In this document: one piece after another, positions 40,050 through 49,413 of the stretch
Numbering within the stretch: position 1 is the first letter of the stretch
Layout of the letters: the number at the start of each line of letters is the position of its first letter
Assembly (NCBI GenBank): GCA_003116975.1
Contig: BGKB01000004.1
Span: 1 to 64,000, forward strand
DNA from: Aurantiochytrium sp. KH105
Lineage: Eukaryota; Sar; Bigyra; Thraustochytrida; Thraustochytriidae
Direction of reading: 5' to 3'
DNA: 64,000 bases
The notes under the pieces: model-generated
Database searches by the model: none
Seen by the model: only the letters and a program-made list of their open reading frames with translations
Told to the model about the DNA's origin: nothing
Program-made: the position numbers and the translations under genes

Positions 40050-41267
40050 ATGGCCGCCAAGAAAGAGGATGCGCTCCAGGCGGCGCACGCGCTCGCGAAA
40101 AAGGTCGGCGGAGACACCTACCACAAGGAGAACCCCATGCGCCTCGGCGTCATCAGTACGGCCAACATTGCCCGCAAGGTCATCAGCGGCGTCCAGGCCC
40201 TCGACACCGTCAAGGTCACCGTCGTCTCCTCGCGCAACCTTGAAAAGGCGCAACAGTTTGCCAAGGATGTTGGCGTCGACAAGGCCTACGGCAGCTACGA
40301 GGAAGTGCTCGCCGATCCTGAAATCGATGCCGTGTACGTGCCGCTGCCCACGTCGATGCACACCGAGTGGGTCTGCAAGGCTGCCAAGGCCGGCAAGCAC
40401 GTGCTCTGCGAAAAGCCTTGTGCTTTGAGCGGTGCACAACTCTTGGAGATGTTGCTCGTGTGCAAGGAAAACAAGGTACATTTCATGGACAATGTCATGT
40501 TCATGCACCACGACCGTCTGCGCATGATGCGCGAACGCATCGACGAAGGCTTTCTCGGCAAGCATGGCGCGACCAACGTCTTTTCGACCCTCACCTTTCG
40601 CTCGAGCGGCGACTTTGGCGAAGACTTTTATAGCTCCAACATTCGAACCAACCCGGACCTCGACGCGCTCGGTGCTGTTGGCGATCTTGGATGGTACAAC
40701 ATGCGCATGGCGCTCTTTGCGTTTGCCTGGCGTACACCGGCCACCGCACAAGGCCGTATGCTCATTTCGCACAACAAGGTCCCCATTGAAATTTCAGGTG
40801 TGCTCACCTGGGATCCCGAGGAGGGAGAGGAAGACGTTGCTGGCATTACGCTGCAACGCTCCACCGTCTTCCACGGCTCCTTTCTGCACAGCAACCAGCA
40901 ACGCGTTCAAATTACTGGCGCCGACGGCATGATCGCGCTCGACGACTTTGTCAACGCAAACTCTGCAAAGTCTGCGTCCTTTTTCGAGGAGTCCAAGCAT
41001 GAAACCATCATGACCGAGGATGGTCCCGAGGCCAAGAGTGAGCGCAACGTCGTAGAGACAGGTTATTGCCGCCAAGAGGCGGAGGCTGTCGCCAACTTTG
41101 CTTGCCAGATTGCCGCCCTCAAGCAGGGCCAGTCCATCGATTTCTGGCCGCGCATCGCGCTCCTCACTCAGCTGTGCTGCGATGCTTTGCTCGAATCCGC
41201 CGAAAAGAACGGGGCCACCGTAAAGATCGATCCTGAGGGTCTTCTTGCTCGCTTCGATGCGGCATAG
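40050..41267 (+). CDS. Gfo/Idh/MocA-family NAD(P)-dependent oxidoreductase, copy 2
   Basis: 405 aa. Same domains as copy 1: Rossmann fold with MRLGVISTANIARKVISGVQ, the EKP motif in GKHVLCEKPCAL, then FMDNVMFMHHDRLRMM and VGDLGWYNMRMALF. A four-residue insertion (GEDFY, near SSGDFGEDFYSSN) distinguishes it from copy 1. The C-terminal half differs at many synonymous and some non-synonymous sites, whereas the first 300 nt carry only about four substitutions relative to copy 1. Both copies keep the catalytic positions, so both are probably active, perhaps with different substrate preference or expression. The in-frame sequence upstream of the ATG begins with a non-ATG codon and is not conserved in copy 1. 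Confidence 0.88.
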   Translation: MAAKKEDALQAAHALAKKVGGDTYHKENPMRLGVISTANIARKVISGVQALDTVKVTVVSSRNLEKAQQFAKDVGVDKAYGSYEEVLADPEIDAVYVPLPTSMHTEWVCKAAKAGKHVLCEKPCALSGAQLLEMLLVCKENKVHFMDNVMFMHHDRLRMMRERIDEGFLGKHGATNVFSTLTFRSSGDFGEDFYSSNIRTNPDLDALGAVGDLGWYNMRMALFAFAWRTPATAQGRMLISHNKVPIEISGVLTWDPEEGEEDVAGITLQRSTVFHGSFLHSNQQRVQITGADGMIALDDFVNANSAKSASFFEESKHETIMTEDGPEAKSERNVVETGYCRQEAEAVANFACQIAALKQGQSIDFWPRIALLTQLCCDALLESAEKNGATVKIDPEGLLARFDAA

Positions 41268-41599
41268 CAATAGATATAGAAAAATACAAGGAGAAAGCGG
41301 GACGTTTGTGATGTTGACACTCCAAAACTTTACTCATTGTTTGACTGAATTCATTGTGCGGATCGGCCGGCTCGGCTTCGACACATGCTCTGATGGTAAA
41401 ACAGCTGATACTCAGAACGGGCAGCATTCACTGTCAGTCACACTTTTCAGGTGGCCAAAATCAAAATCACTCTCTACCAAAAAAGAAAAGAAAAAAGGAT
41501 CTTCTTTGCAGTTGCTTTTGGCCTTGAGCTCAAGCGAACTTGGCAAACTCGCAGCCCCGACGCGAGGGCGGCAGGAGGCGAGCGCAGCACGCAGACACC
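41268..41599. other. intergenic region
   Basis: 3' flank of the second oxidoreductase and short promoter/leader of the CSN8 gene. Nothing else recognised. Confidence 0.5.
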
Positions 41600-42436
41600 A
41601 TGGAGGCCCCACGGCAACGCGTGACGCAGGCACTAAATGCCCTGCCCGATAAGGTCGAGAGCGAAGACCTCGCCTCCATCGGATTGGCGGCTGCGCGGCT
41701 TGTCGCGGCCTGCACGCGGCTCGAGGCGGCGGCGTACGCAAAACTTGGCGACTGCTGCGCGCTCGACACCGAGGGCGCAAATGAAGAAGACATCGACGCC
41801 TCTGCCGTGCTCCAGGACCTCTTGCCCTTGTATATTCTCGCGCTCTGTCTCGACGGCGAACCGGAAAACGCCCGCTTCGCATACTTGCGAGCAGAATCTT
41901 GCACAAACGCAGTGAGTGCATGGCCAGATGCTGGCCCGGCGGTCGCAGCTGCTCAGGCGCTCATGCGCCATCAATACGCAGCATTGTTTCGTACGCTCGA
42001 AAACACAACCTGGCATGGTGAGGCCGCCAAGGTCGCCGCGGCCCTCGCTGCTAAAACGCGTCGCTCCGTGTGGGACACCTTCCGTCGCTCTCATGCACGC
42101 ATCACGTCGCTCGCGCTCGCAAAGCAGCTAGGTCTTCCAGAAAAAGAAGCACTCGAACAGGCTCGTGCACAAGGTTGGCACCAAGTTCCACTTGCTGCCG
42201 ATGTCATGGAGACGGAGGCATCTCTCGTGGTTCTCGAGCGGGCCGAGCAACCAGAAGATCACGCAGATGTTCTCAACGCCCAAGAGGCCGCTGCGCGTGC
42301 GACCTCGCGTATCCAAAGCCTTGTAGAAAAGGTTTTGACGCTCGAGCAACCCGCCAGCTTCGACACTCGGGGTGTCGTTGAAGCCACGCTTTCCTCGACA
42401 ACACCTTCATCCAATAATCGCCAGGGATCTGGCTAG
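41600..42436 (+). CDS. CSN8: COP9 signalosome subunit 8 (CSN8, PSD8/CSN8 domain)
   Basis: 278 aa from the ATG at 41600 (MEAPRQRVTQAL). The helical-repeat pattern fits the CSN8/PSMD8 family: LQDLLPLYILALCLDGEPENARFAYLRA, then WHGEAAKVAAALAAKTRRSV, then the winged-helix-like end SLALAKQLGLPEKEALEQARAQGW with a V-rich strand after it, which parallels human CSN8. The COP9 signalosome removes NEDD8 from cullins and so tunes cullin-RING ubiquitin ligases; CSN8 is its smallest, non-catalytic subunit. The protein is longer than human CSN8 (209 aa) through N- and C-terminal additions. The 26S proteasome subunit RPN12/PSMD8 is the alternative, but the short length and GWxxxP end favour CSN8. Confidence 0.8.
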   Translation: MEAPRQRVTQALNALPDKVESEDLASIGLAAARLVAACTRLEAAAYAKLGDCCALDTEGANEEDIDASAVLQDLLPLYILALCLDGEPENARFAYLRAESCTNAVSAWPDAGPAVAAAQALMRHQYAALFRTLENTTWHGEAAKVAAALAAKTRRSVWDTFRRSHARITSLALAKQLGLPEKEALEQARAQGWHQVPLAADVMETEASLVVLERAEQPEDHADVLNAQEAAARATSRIQSLVEKVLTLEQPASFDTRGVVEATLSSTTPSSNNRQGSG

Positions 42437-42442
42437 CTCAAG

Positions 42443-42476
<34 letters not shown>

Positions 42477-42734
42477 TGTTTTCTGCTTATATTCGCTCAC
42501 CATCTTCTCTCTCCTATCTCCGAAAATCTCCACTATATTGCCAGCATGGCATACGAGCCTTCGCAGTTCTTCTTCTTCTTCTTCCCCAAGCCTGCCGCCT
42601 CCATCAATTTCCAAAACGAACATAGAATACGTAGCACTGTGCACGTAAATGACATTATTCGTTCTTTTCCTATTCTAACCCATTCGTACACGGTCACATC
42701 ATGGATGATCAAGCGTTTACACCAAGCCCTCCGC

Positions 42735-45164
42735 TCAACCAAGGTTCTGAAAAAGCTGGAGACGGCCATCAGCTCCTGCAGAAAACAGCCACGGCTGCGT
42801 CGGATGAAAGGCCATCGAAAGAACACCAAGACCATCCAAAGTTTGCGCGTGGCCGCGGAGCACCTTGACAGGGATCAAGTACGGATCCTTGTCAAAGTCC
42901 TCAAAGACACGCGCGTGAAAGACGTGGACAGTGCCATCGTCTGATGCAGAGGCGAACAGAGGGTAGCGGTCGTGAAAGTCAACCTCGCGCAGTGCGCGCT
43001 TGTGGTACTTGAGCGTGCGCCATGGCTTGCTTGAAATATCGAGGTCGAACCAGGACACACGCCGATCATAGGTGCCCACCACGAGATTGTTACCGTCTGG
43101 GTGAATGGCCATGCTCGAAATCCACTGCGATCCCGTCTTAAGCTGCTTGAGACGCTTCTGCTGACCAAGATGGTACACGTGCACGTAGCGTTTTGATGCT
43201 ACAAAGATGATTGGCTTGCGCGGGTGGAACAAAAGACGCTGGACGCGCTGGTCCTTGACAAAGCGCAACGGCCGCTGCGACATGCGCTTCAAGACGTGGT
43301 GAACCGTGACCTGGGCGTTTGATCGCTTAGTTGCCGTGACCGTCGCAAGGTAAACTCCCTTGGCGTGCCAGATGAGATCAAGGACAGGACCGGAATCCGC
43401 CTCCTTCCAGAAGATAACCGTTCGATCCGCCTTGTCTTTCTTCCAGCCGACCATCCGACGGCTGTCCCGCAGAGCCTGCTGCATGCGTTCTTCCTCGGAC
43501 GCCTCGGCGCCCAAATCAACCTCGGCGACCTCGGCGTTCTCCTCGTTGTCGTCATCGTCGTCGCCCTCGCCAGCCTCGGCCAACGCACCACCCATGAGCT
43601 GTTCCGTGGCCTCGACATCCTCCTCCGATGCAAAGCTTGCAGCGCTCACGTCCACCAGAATCACATTCTCGCCAACGGCGGCGGCAACCACACGGTATTG
43701 CATCTGCGGGTTCCATGCAACACGCGAAATGAAACCCTTTTTGGTACTCACCTCGCCCTCGCCGTCTTCCGTGACGCGCGAAATCTCCTCGTTCTCCTCC
43801 GGCGCATACTGCGAGAGGTCGTGTGACAGCAAGCAGCGGCCCGACTCCACCTCCCAAATACGCAGAATCATGTCGTCGCCGCCAGACGCCAGCAACTCAC
43901 CGCTCGGGTCAACAGCGAGCGAGCGCACGCGTCCATGGTGGCCAAAGTAGGTCACGGCGACCGTGTTTGGGAACGGGCGCAGCTCCGAAGGCTTGGGCAG
44001 CTTTGGCACAAGCGATTCGGGGTCGATGTTGAGACGCCGCACTTCCTTGCGCGGCGCAAGGTAGAGGTCAATGCAGCGCTCGTAGCGCTCGCGCACGTAA
44101 TTGGCGTACGCCGGAACGCGACGCAGCTGCGCAAAGTCTTGCGGCAGATAGTTGATCTTGCGATCGTCCGGGTGCGCCTCCTCCCATGCCTTGGCCTCCT
44201 CGGGCGTGGGAAGGTACTCCTCGGGCGGATGATACGATTCCCTGTGGTCTGGCGGCGTGACCTTGGGCGCCGGAATGTGCTTGGGCGCCTTGCGGCGCTT
44301 CTTGATGTCCTCCGCAAGGTCGTCCTCGCCCCACATCAAATAGACCTCGTTCTTGGCCTCCTTTTTAGACTCTGGCTTGCCCTGGCGCCGCACATGGCCT
44401 GCGCGAATACCGTGCATGATCTTGAGGATCTTTTGCCGCTCGAACTTGCTTGGCACAAAGCGACGCTTCGGCTCGTACGGGTCTGCAATGGGAAAGACGT
44501 TCTTTTCTCCGGAAAAGAAATCAACATAGTCTGGTTCTGGGTTGAAACCCTGCTCGGGGAATTTGCCCTCGAGCATGCGTCGTGCCATGATAAGCTCGCG
44601 GTCCGTGAGCACGATGGACTGGTCGTTCTTGGCGTCGTAAAAGGTGCGCCGGTAAAAGGGGTCGTCCTTGCTTGCGAGAAACTTGTCCACTTCATCCATG
44701 CCTTCCTTGCGCACAAGTTTACGCCCAGCCTTGTCGTAGCCAATATGGTCAAACTCATCGTACCAGTGCAGAGGGACGTTGCCGATCGTGTTTTCCTCGT
44801 GTTCTTCGTCGGACGACGCGTAGCCCTCGGCACGGACGTCCTCATCACCTCTGAATTTGCGTGGCTTCGCCGCGTCCTTGGACGCCTCTGCGGTCTTGCC
44901 CGTGGCCCTCTTGAGTTTGGCTGCACTCTGTGCTGCGGCTCGGTCTTCCTCCGCTTCCTCGTCATCTTCGTCGTCCTCGTCCTCCTCATCGTCTGACGAG
45001 GCGCCCTCCACGATGACATCCTCCTCTTCGTCCTCGTCAGACGACGACTCGCCCTCCACGACGACCTCCTCGTCCTCGTTGCTCTCGTCCTCGTAGGCAT
45101 TGCCGTTCAAGGCTTCCGACATGCCGCTGGGCAGGGCCGCGCCCCGCGTCGCTCTGGACGACAT
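42735..45164 (-). CDS. BOP1: ribosome biogenesis protein BOP1/ERB1
   Basis: 809 aa from ATG 45164 (MSSRATRGA); a second in-frame ATG at 45122 (MSEALNGN) would give 795 aa, and the frame continues upstream only through non-ATG codons. An acidic N-terminus is followed by the BOP1NT domain: GNVPLHWYDEFDHIGYD, ASKDDPFYRRTFYDAKNDQ, DFFSGEKNVFPIADPYEPKR, PPDHRESYHPPEEYLPT. The C-terminal half is a WD40 propeller (GHHGRVRSLAVDPSGELLAS, KTGSQWISSMAIHPDGNNLV, LFSAGADGRLQLF). BOP1/Erb1 acts with PES1/Nop7 and WDR12/Ytm1 in the nucleolus to mature 5.8S/25S rRNA and build the 60S subunit. An acidic insertion inside the propeller (EEDVEATEQLM to EEERMQQAL) is longer than in yeast. Single exon. Confidence 0.95.
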   Translation of the reverse strand: MSSRATRGAALPSGMSEALNGNAYEDESNEDEEVVVEGESSSDEDEEEDVIVEGASSDDEEDEDDEDDEEAEEDRAAAQSAAKLKRATGKTAEASKDAAKPRKFRGDEDVRAEGYASSDEEHEENTIGNVPLHWYDEFDHIGYDKAGRKLVRKEGMDEVDKFLASKDDPFYRRTFYDAKNDQSIVLTDRELIMARRMLEGKFPEQGFNPEPDYVDFFSGEKNVFPIADPYEPKRRFVPSKFERQKILKIMHGIRAGHVRRQGKPESKKEAKNEVYLMWGEDDLAEDIKKRRKAPKHIPAPKVTPPDHRESYHPPEEYLPTPEEAKAWEEAHPDDRKINYLPQDFAQLRRVPAYANYVRERYERCIDLYLAPRKEVRRLNIDPESLVPKLPKPSELRPFPNTVAVTYFGHHGRVRSLAVDPSGELLASGGDDMILRIWEVESGRCLLSHDLSQYAPEENEEISRVTEDGEGEVSTKKGFISRVAWNPQMQYRVVAAAVGENVILVDVSAASFASEEDVEATEQLMGGALAEAGEGDDDDDNEENAEVAEVDLGAEASEEERMQQALRDSRRMVGWKKDKADRTVIFWKEADSGPVLDLIWHAKGVYLATVTATKRSNAQVTVHHVLKRMSQRPLRFVKDQRVQRLLFHPRKPIIFVASKRYVHVYHLGQQKRLKQLKTGSQWISSMAIHPDGNNLVVGTYDRRVSWFDLDISSKPWRTLKYHKRALREVDFHDRYPLFASASDDGTVHVFHARVFEDFDKDPYLIPVKVLRGHAQTLDGLGVLSMAFHPTQPWLFSAGADGRLQLFQNLG

Positions 45165-45763
45165 CGCTGCTTGCTGTTGCCGCCGCTGCCGCCGCAGACG
45201 CTGCTGCTGCTGCTGCTGCTCGCTGCTCCTGGCGCCCGCGCTGCTGCAACGCCGCGCAGTCGAGTTCTGGGTCTCGCCCACGAGTGCCAGTCCTCGCCGC
45301 CGCCAGCCAGCCAGTGGCGCAGACAAGACACGGAACAGACGAAGAGAACACTTTGGAACGTGCGCAACCCAAATTCACTCGGTCTGATCTGATTCACACC
45401 AGCCAGGTTCACCCTAGGCGCGAGCCTTGGTGTGTGCGAAATTCTGCCCAGCTGCTTTGCTAATCAAGACTGCCATCAGCCGATAGCGACAGCAATAGTA
45501 ATAGCAATAGCAATAGCAATAGCAATAGCAATAGCAAGACCAAGACCAAGACCAAGACCAAGACCAAGACCAAGACCAAGACCAAGACCAAGACCAAGAC
45601 CAAGACCAAGACCAAGACCAAGAGCAAAAGCAAGAGCAAGAGCAAGAGCAAGAACAAGAACAAGAGGAATGGGAACTCTGACATGCAAACCTTTTTCTTT
45701 TGCTGATTGTCAGGCATAGATATATTTTACAGTCCACACAAAGGCCGTCTACCTCATCAACAA
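45165..45763. other. intergenic region carrying a composite hexanucleotide array
   Basis: 5' flank of BOP1 and 3' flank of the transposase-derived gene. Its main feature is the CAATAG/CAAGAC array at 45,491-45,668. Open frames there encode only repeat peptides. Confidence 0.6.
45491..45668. repeat. composite (CAATAG)n-(CAAGAC)n-(CAAGAG)n array
   Basis: About seven CAATAG units are followed by about fourteen CAAGAC units (45,535-45,622) and then degenerate CAAGAG/CAAGAA units. The three related 6-mers in blocks suggest repeated slippage from one ancestral unit. Confidence 0.92.
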
Positions 45764-47798
45764 TTAGGCATGACCTCCGTCAGCCCTCTCGCGAACAATT
45801 CTTTTGTAAAGTTCGCTCTCAGCACGAACGGCTTTTTCGTCCGGCAAGTCTCGGACAAGGACGTGATTGAGCAAGCCTTCGAGTCGGTGCGCCACAGCAG
45901 GCTCATCAGCCAGTTCACCTTTGAAGAGATCTCGAGGTCGCTGGGTCGTAAGAATCGCGCGAGCACGGTCGTTTGCGGCATCGCGAAAATGGGGGTAAAA
46001 GTGCTCACAAAAGTTGAGTTCCGGCGCAGAGGGACGCAAACCCAGCAAGTGGACTGAACCACTGCCATTGGCGCTCGCATGGCGCATGGCGCGACGCAGA
46101 CGCTCATAGCCAGGAAGAGCCTGAATGATCGACGGATCGGCCCAGTCACCATGCACATTGTTCACCACAAGAAGCAAAAACGGATCACGCGTCTTTTGAC
46201 CGCAGCCACCCTCATGCTGCAGCGATTCACGACGCCACGCAAATGTTCCCGATTCCAGACGCTGTGCTAGAAGTTCCAGTACGCCGCTGATGAAGGTTGC
46301 AAAGGGCTCCAGCGTCCAGCCCAGCGCTGCGGCAGGGTGATGTGCCCCGTTGCGTTTGCGCGCAAACAACGCAAAGGGTGCTGCGAGTGTGTCCTTGAGA
46401 TACGCGTCAGTTCCTGCAGTCGCAATGGCAGCGGCATGCCGCGCACTCGCCGTTGCCACATCGGGAGCATACGTCTGCGCATCGATCACTCCGAGCACGG
46501 GCGAGACCGCCAGCGCAATCTGTGTGCAAAGAGCTATCTTGCGTCCTTGACGTAATACTGCGGACCGCTGTTCGCACGGCAACTCCCCTCGCTCGAGGCG
46601 ATCCTTTTCCGTGAGTCGCTGCAGAAATGGCATCTGGTCGAGAAACACCACATGCGCGGATGACGAAGACGGCGGAAGCGAAAGAATCTCATTCAAAAGT
46701 CGCGCCGTGCGCCACTTGACAAGAACCTCAATGGGCGCATCTGCGATTTCTTCCCGAAGCGAAGGGCGATGCGAAAACACAAGAAGCGTCAACAGATTCT
46801 GTACACTCTGCACGCTTTTGATCTGGTGCTTCGCATAATCCTCTCGAATCGCATCTATTCCGAACCACCTCTCCGCATCGAGCGGTCCGTCGATCTCCCG
46901 CTCCTCGGCGCTCAAGCTCTCCGCGCCATGATGACGGATGACTAGCAAACGGAAAAGCTCTTGATTGAGTCGTAGCAGAAGCGAGCTAAGCGTCATCGTC
47001 GCGTCTTCGTGAAGCCATCGGCACAAGAGCCACTGTGCCTCCTTGGCGTCAAATTTGGCGCCACGGCCAATTTTGTTCTCTCGAACTGTGCGACTGTCAA
47101 TCAGGGCATCTTTCGGGCCACGAAGACGGACGCGCGCCATGATCTTGTCCGAGGTTGACTGGGGAATACCCAAAAGTGACGAGACACGAAGACGCAGTGG
47201 TCTCCCGTATTCCTGTTCGGCCCGCACGATCAGCTGTCGCTCCTCGGGTGTCCAAGTCACACGACGTGACGTTTCTGGGCGCGTTTGTCCTCCAAGTCTC
47301 CTCCTTTTGGCCATCTCTACGTCCGATCGCTCGACATTACGTTGGCGTTTTTCGAAGAGGCGCGATGCTTCGAGCATGATCTCGTCCGCGCGATCAAGTC
47401 CAGGGCCCGAGCCGTGCTTCTGCCTAGGACCCTGCAGGGCAGAGTCGGCATTCTTGCTCGCGGCTGCTCCTTGCGCCAAAGGCGTGACCGTGAGCGAGGT
47501 CACGCGAAGGCGGGGCGTCTCATCCGATGTTGGCCCCGACGAGCTGACGCTTTCTCGGAAAGCTTGTGCTGGGGCTCGTAGCATCTGAGGTGACGTGATT
47601 TGCGGTGCCGCAAGAGACCCCACTAGCTCAGGCCCCCGTTGGAGAAAGTCACCCTCTTGAGCGCCCCACTCTGCATCTTGGCCATCTGCGCGAGACTCCA
47701 AGAACTCGCGCAAAGGCTTTGGGGCGGGTGGTCCCACCAAATAAGTGAGTCTTCGCAGCAGCACGTCGAGGCCAGCAAGGGGATCATCGACATCTACT

Positions 47799-47830
<32 letters not shown>

Positions 47831-48271
47831 TTCTTCTTCTTCTTCGTTTGCCTCCTCGTTCGCGTCCGCAAGCTTGCCGTCATTGGCGGCGGCGTTGTCG
47901 TCGACCTCGTCGTCCTCTTTACCCTTCGCGTCGGAACTGCCCTCGTCCCGAGCCTCTTCCGCCGCCGCCGCTTCCTCCTGCGCCGCCGCCGCTCGCTCGC
48001 TTCGCGCCGCCGCGCCGGTCCCGGTCCACGCCGGCAGAAACTCCTCGTGCACGCCCCTTGGCGGCTCGCCCTCCGCGCGTCCCTGCCGCGGAGCGAGCGG
48101 GGCCCGCGCGCGCCGCCGGCCCCGCGCGCGCATGCCCGCGCCGCCGTGCGGATCGGTTCTGCCGCGACTGCGCGAGCCGCGGCGCGGGAGCCCTCGCTTC
48201 GACGCCGTGCACGTCGCTGTTGACGCAGTTGTTGTCGCAGTTGTTGACGCGGTTGTTGCGAGTTGTTGCAT
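45764..48271 (-). CDS. transposase-derived (DDE_3/IS630-like) protein, possibly domesticated
   Basis: 835 aa; the exact start is uncertain because the first 130 residues are Ala/Thr/Arg/Glu-rich and another Met (MRARGRRRAR) follows 48271. Residues about 325-470 resemble the helix-turn-helix pair of IS630-like transposases: PLRLRVSSLLGIPQSTSDKI, then GRGAKFDAKEAQWLLCRWLH and LSSLLLRLNQELF. The catalytic fold follows: VVFLDQMPFLQRL (first Asp kept), LLLVVNNVHGDW (where active relatives have D-N-A, so the second Asp is replaced by Asn), and SAPELNFCEHFYPHFRD (Glu kept). The gene has an intact frame of normal composition and no terminal repeats that I can see, next to BOP1 and a SYLF gene. This pattern fits a host-adopted DNA-binding protein, or an old element that has lost activity. 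Function unknown. Confidence 0.65.
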
Positions 48272-48339
48272 AGCAGGTGTTGTGTTGTGTTGTGTTGTTG
48301 GCTACAGCACAGGCCAGAAGCAGGCAGCGCCGCGCAGAG

Positions 48340-49167
48340 ATGGAGCCAGAAGAGAAGCGTCCCCGCGCAGAACCGGGAGCGTGGGGGAGCGCGGGGGGCC
48401 GGGCCGCAGGAGCGATGGCGTCGATGGAGTTCCAGCTGCAGCGGCTGACGCAGGTCCTGCACGACTGGCTGGCGTCGCAGCCGGACCTCGCGGAGGCCGA
48501 GCACAAGCTGAAGAAGGCCAAGGGCCTCGCGTACATCACGTCCGTCAAGGGCGGCTGCCTCTTCAGCGGCGCGCTCGGGTACGGCATCATGCTCAAGCGC
48601 CTCGATAATGACGACTGGGGAGGCCCCATCTCCCTCATGCTTGCGTCCGCAGGCGTCGGCTTGCAGTTCGGACTCCACAAGACCGAGGTGGTCGTCCTCA
48701 TGACCTCGTCGAGGTCCATCCACCTCTTCGAGTCGCACGGCCAGCTTCGACTCGGCGGCGAGTTCGCCATCACCGGCGGATACGGCCTCGCCATCAAAGG
48801 AGATGCTGGCATCAACCGCAAGGGGATCTCCACCCAGGCTGCCTTTGCACACTCGACAGGCCTTTTCGCTGGAGTGTCCGTCGATGGATCTCTCGTGGTT
48901 TCCAACCCCTTTTCGAACTGGGCTTTCTACGGCCACAGCGCGCATGTAAAGGAAATCCTCAATGGCCAAATGCCCGTTCCTGAGCACCGCAAACACCATA
49001 TTGAAGCGCTCATCCGCGTTTTGGACGCGCTTCTCAAACAAGTACGCGCCGAGATCGACGCCCAGACCGGCTCGCCTTCTTCTTCCGGGGCCGAGATCGG
49101 GGATGAAATTGCTCGAAGCTCGCCGCGGATCCGTCCTATTGCCTCCAACGACGCTGTCGAGACGTAG
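48340..49167 (+). CDS. SYLF-domain (DUF500/Ysc84-like) lipid-binding protein
   Basis: 275 aa from ATG 48340 (MEPEEKRPRAEP); the next in-frame ATG at 48415 (MASMEFQL) is an alternative that starts directly before the domain. The SYLF domain fills residues about 40-230: AKGLAYITSVKGGCLFSGALGYGI, WGGPISLMLASAGVGLQFG, VVLMTSSRSIHLFE and GVSVDGSLVV match the conserved glycine-rich core found in yeast Ysc84 and human SH3YL1. The family binds phosphoinositides and, in fungi and animals, actin-linked endocytic sites. Here no SH3 or FYVE domain is attached. The gene starts only 68 bp from the divergent transposase-derived gene. Role in membrane trafficking is inferred from family. Confidence 0.85.
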   Translation: MEPEEKRPRAEPGAWGSAGGRAAGAMASMEFQLQRLTQVLHDWLASQPDLAEAEHKLKKAKGLAYITSVKGGCLFSGALGYGIMLKRLDNDDWGGPISLMLASAGVGLQFGLHKTEVVVLMTSSRSIHLFESHGQLRLGGEFAITGGYGLAIKGDAGINRKGISTQAAFAHSTGLFAGVSVDGSLVVSNPFSNWAFYGHSAHVKEILNGQMPVPEHRKHHIEALIRVLDALLKQVRAEIDAQTGSPSSSGAEIGDEIARSSPRIRPIASNDAVET

Positions 49168-49413
49168 AGATACCATCCGTTCGAGCACCCCAGAGGAAAG
49201 AAAGTTTCTTTTTTTCTTCCTTTGTTCCCCCTCTCCAGCGCATCATTTTCCCCCAGCCCTTTTCAATGCACGCACGTCCATCTGCCTTGTGGGCCAAAGG
49301 TACATTTATAGAATCACTTGTTTGGTGATTTCGTTGGACTACGTTGCCAAGTCACGCTCTGCGTGAATTATCCTACAATGAAATAGCTAAAAAGTTCACT
49401 CGTTTTTATAAGT

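Noticed and set aside
39903-40772. 289-aa minus-strand open frame over oxidoreductase copy 2
   Set aside because: A very similar frame occurs antisense to copy 1, as expected from the near-identical DNA. It is a shadow.
43935-44996. 353-aa open frame antisense to BOP1
   Set aside because: It lies entirely within the conserved BOP1 frame and has the composition of a shadow (Val/Leu-rich complement).
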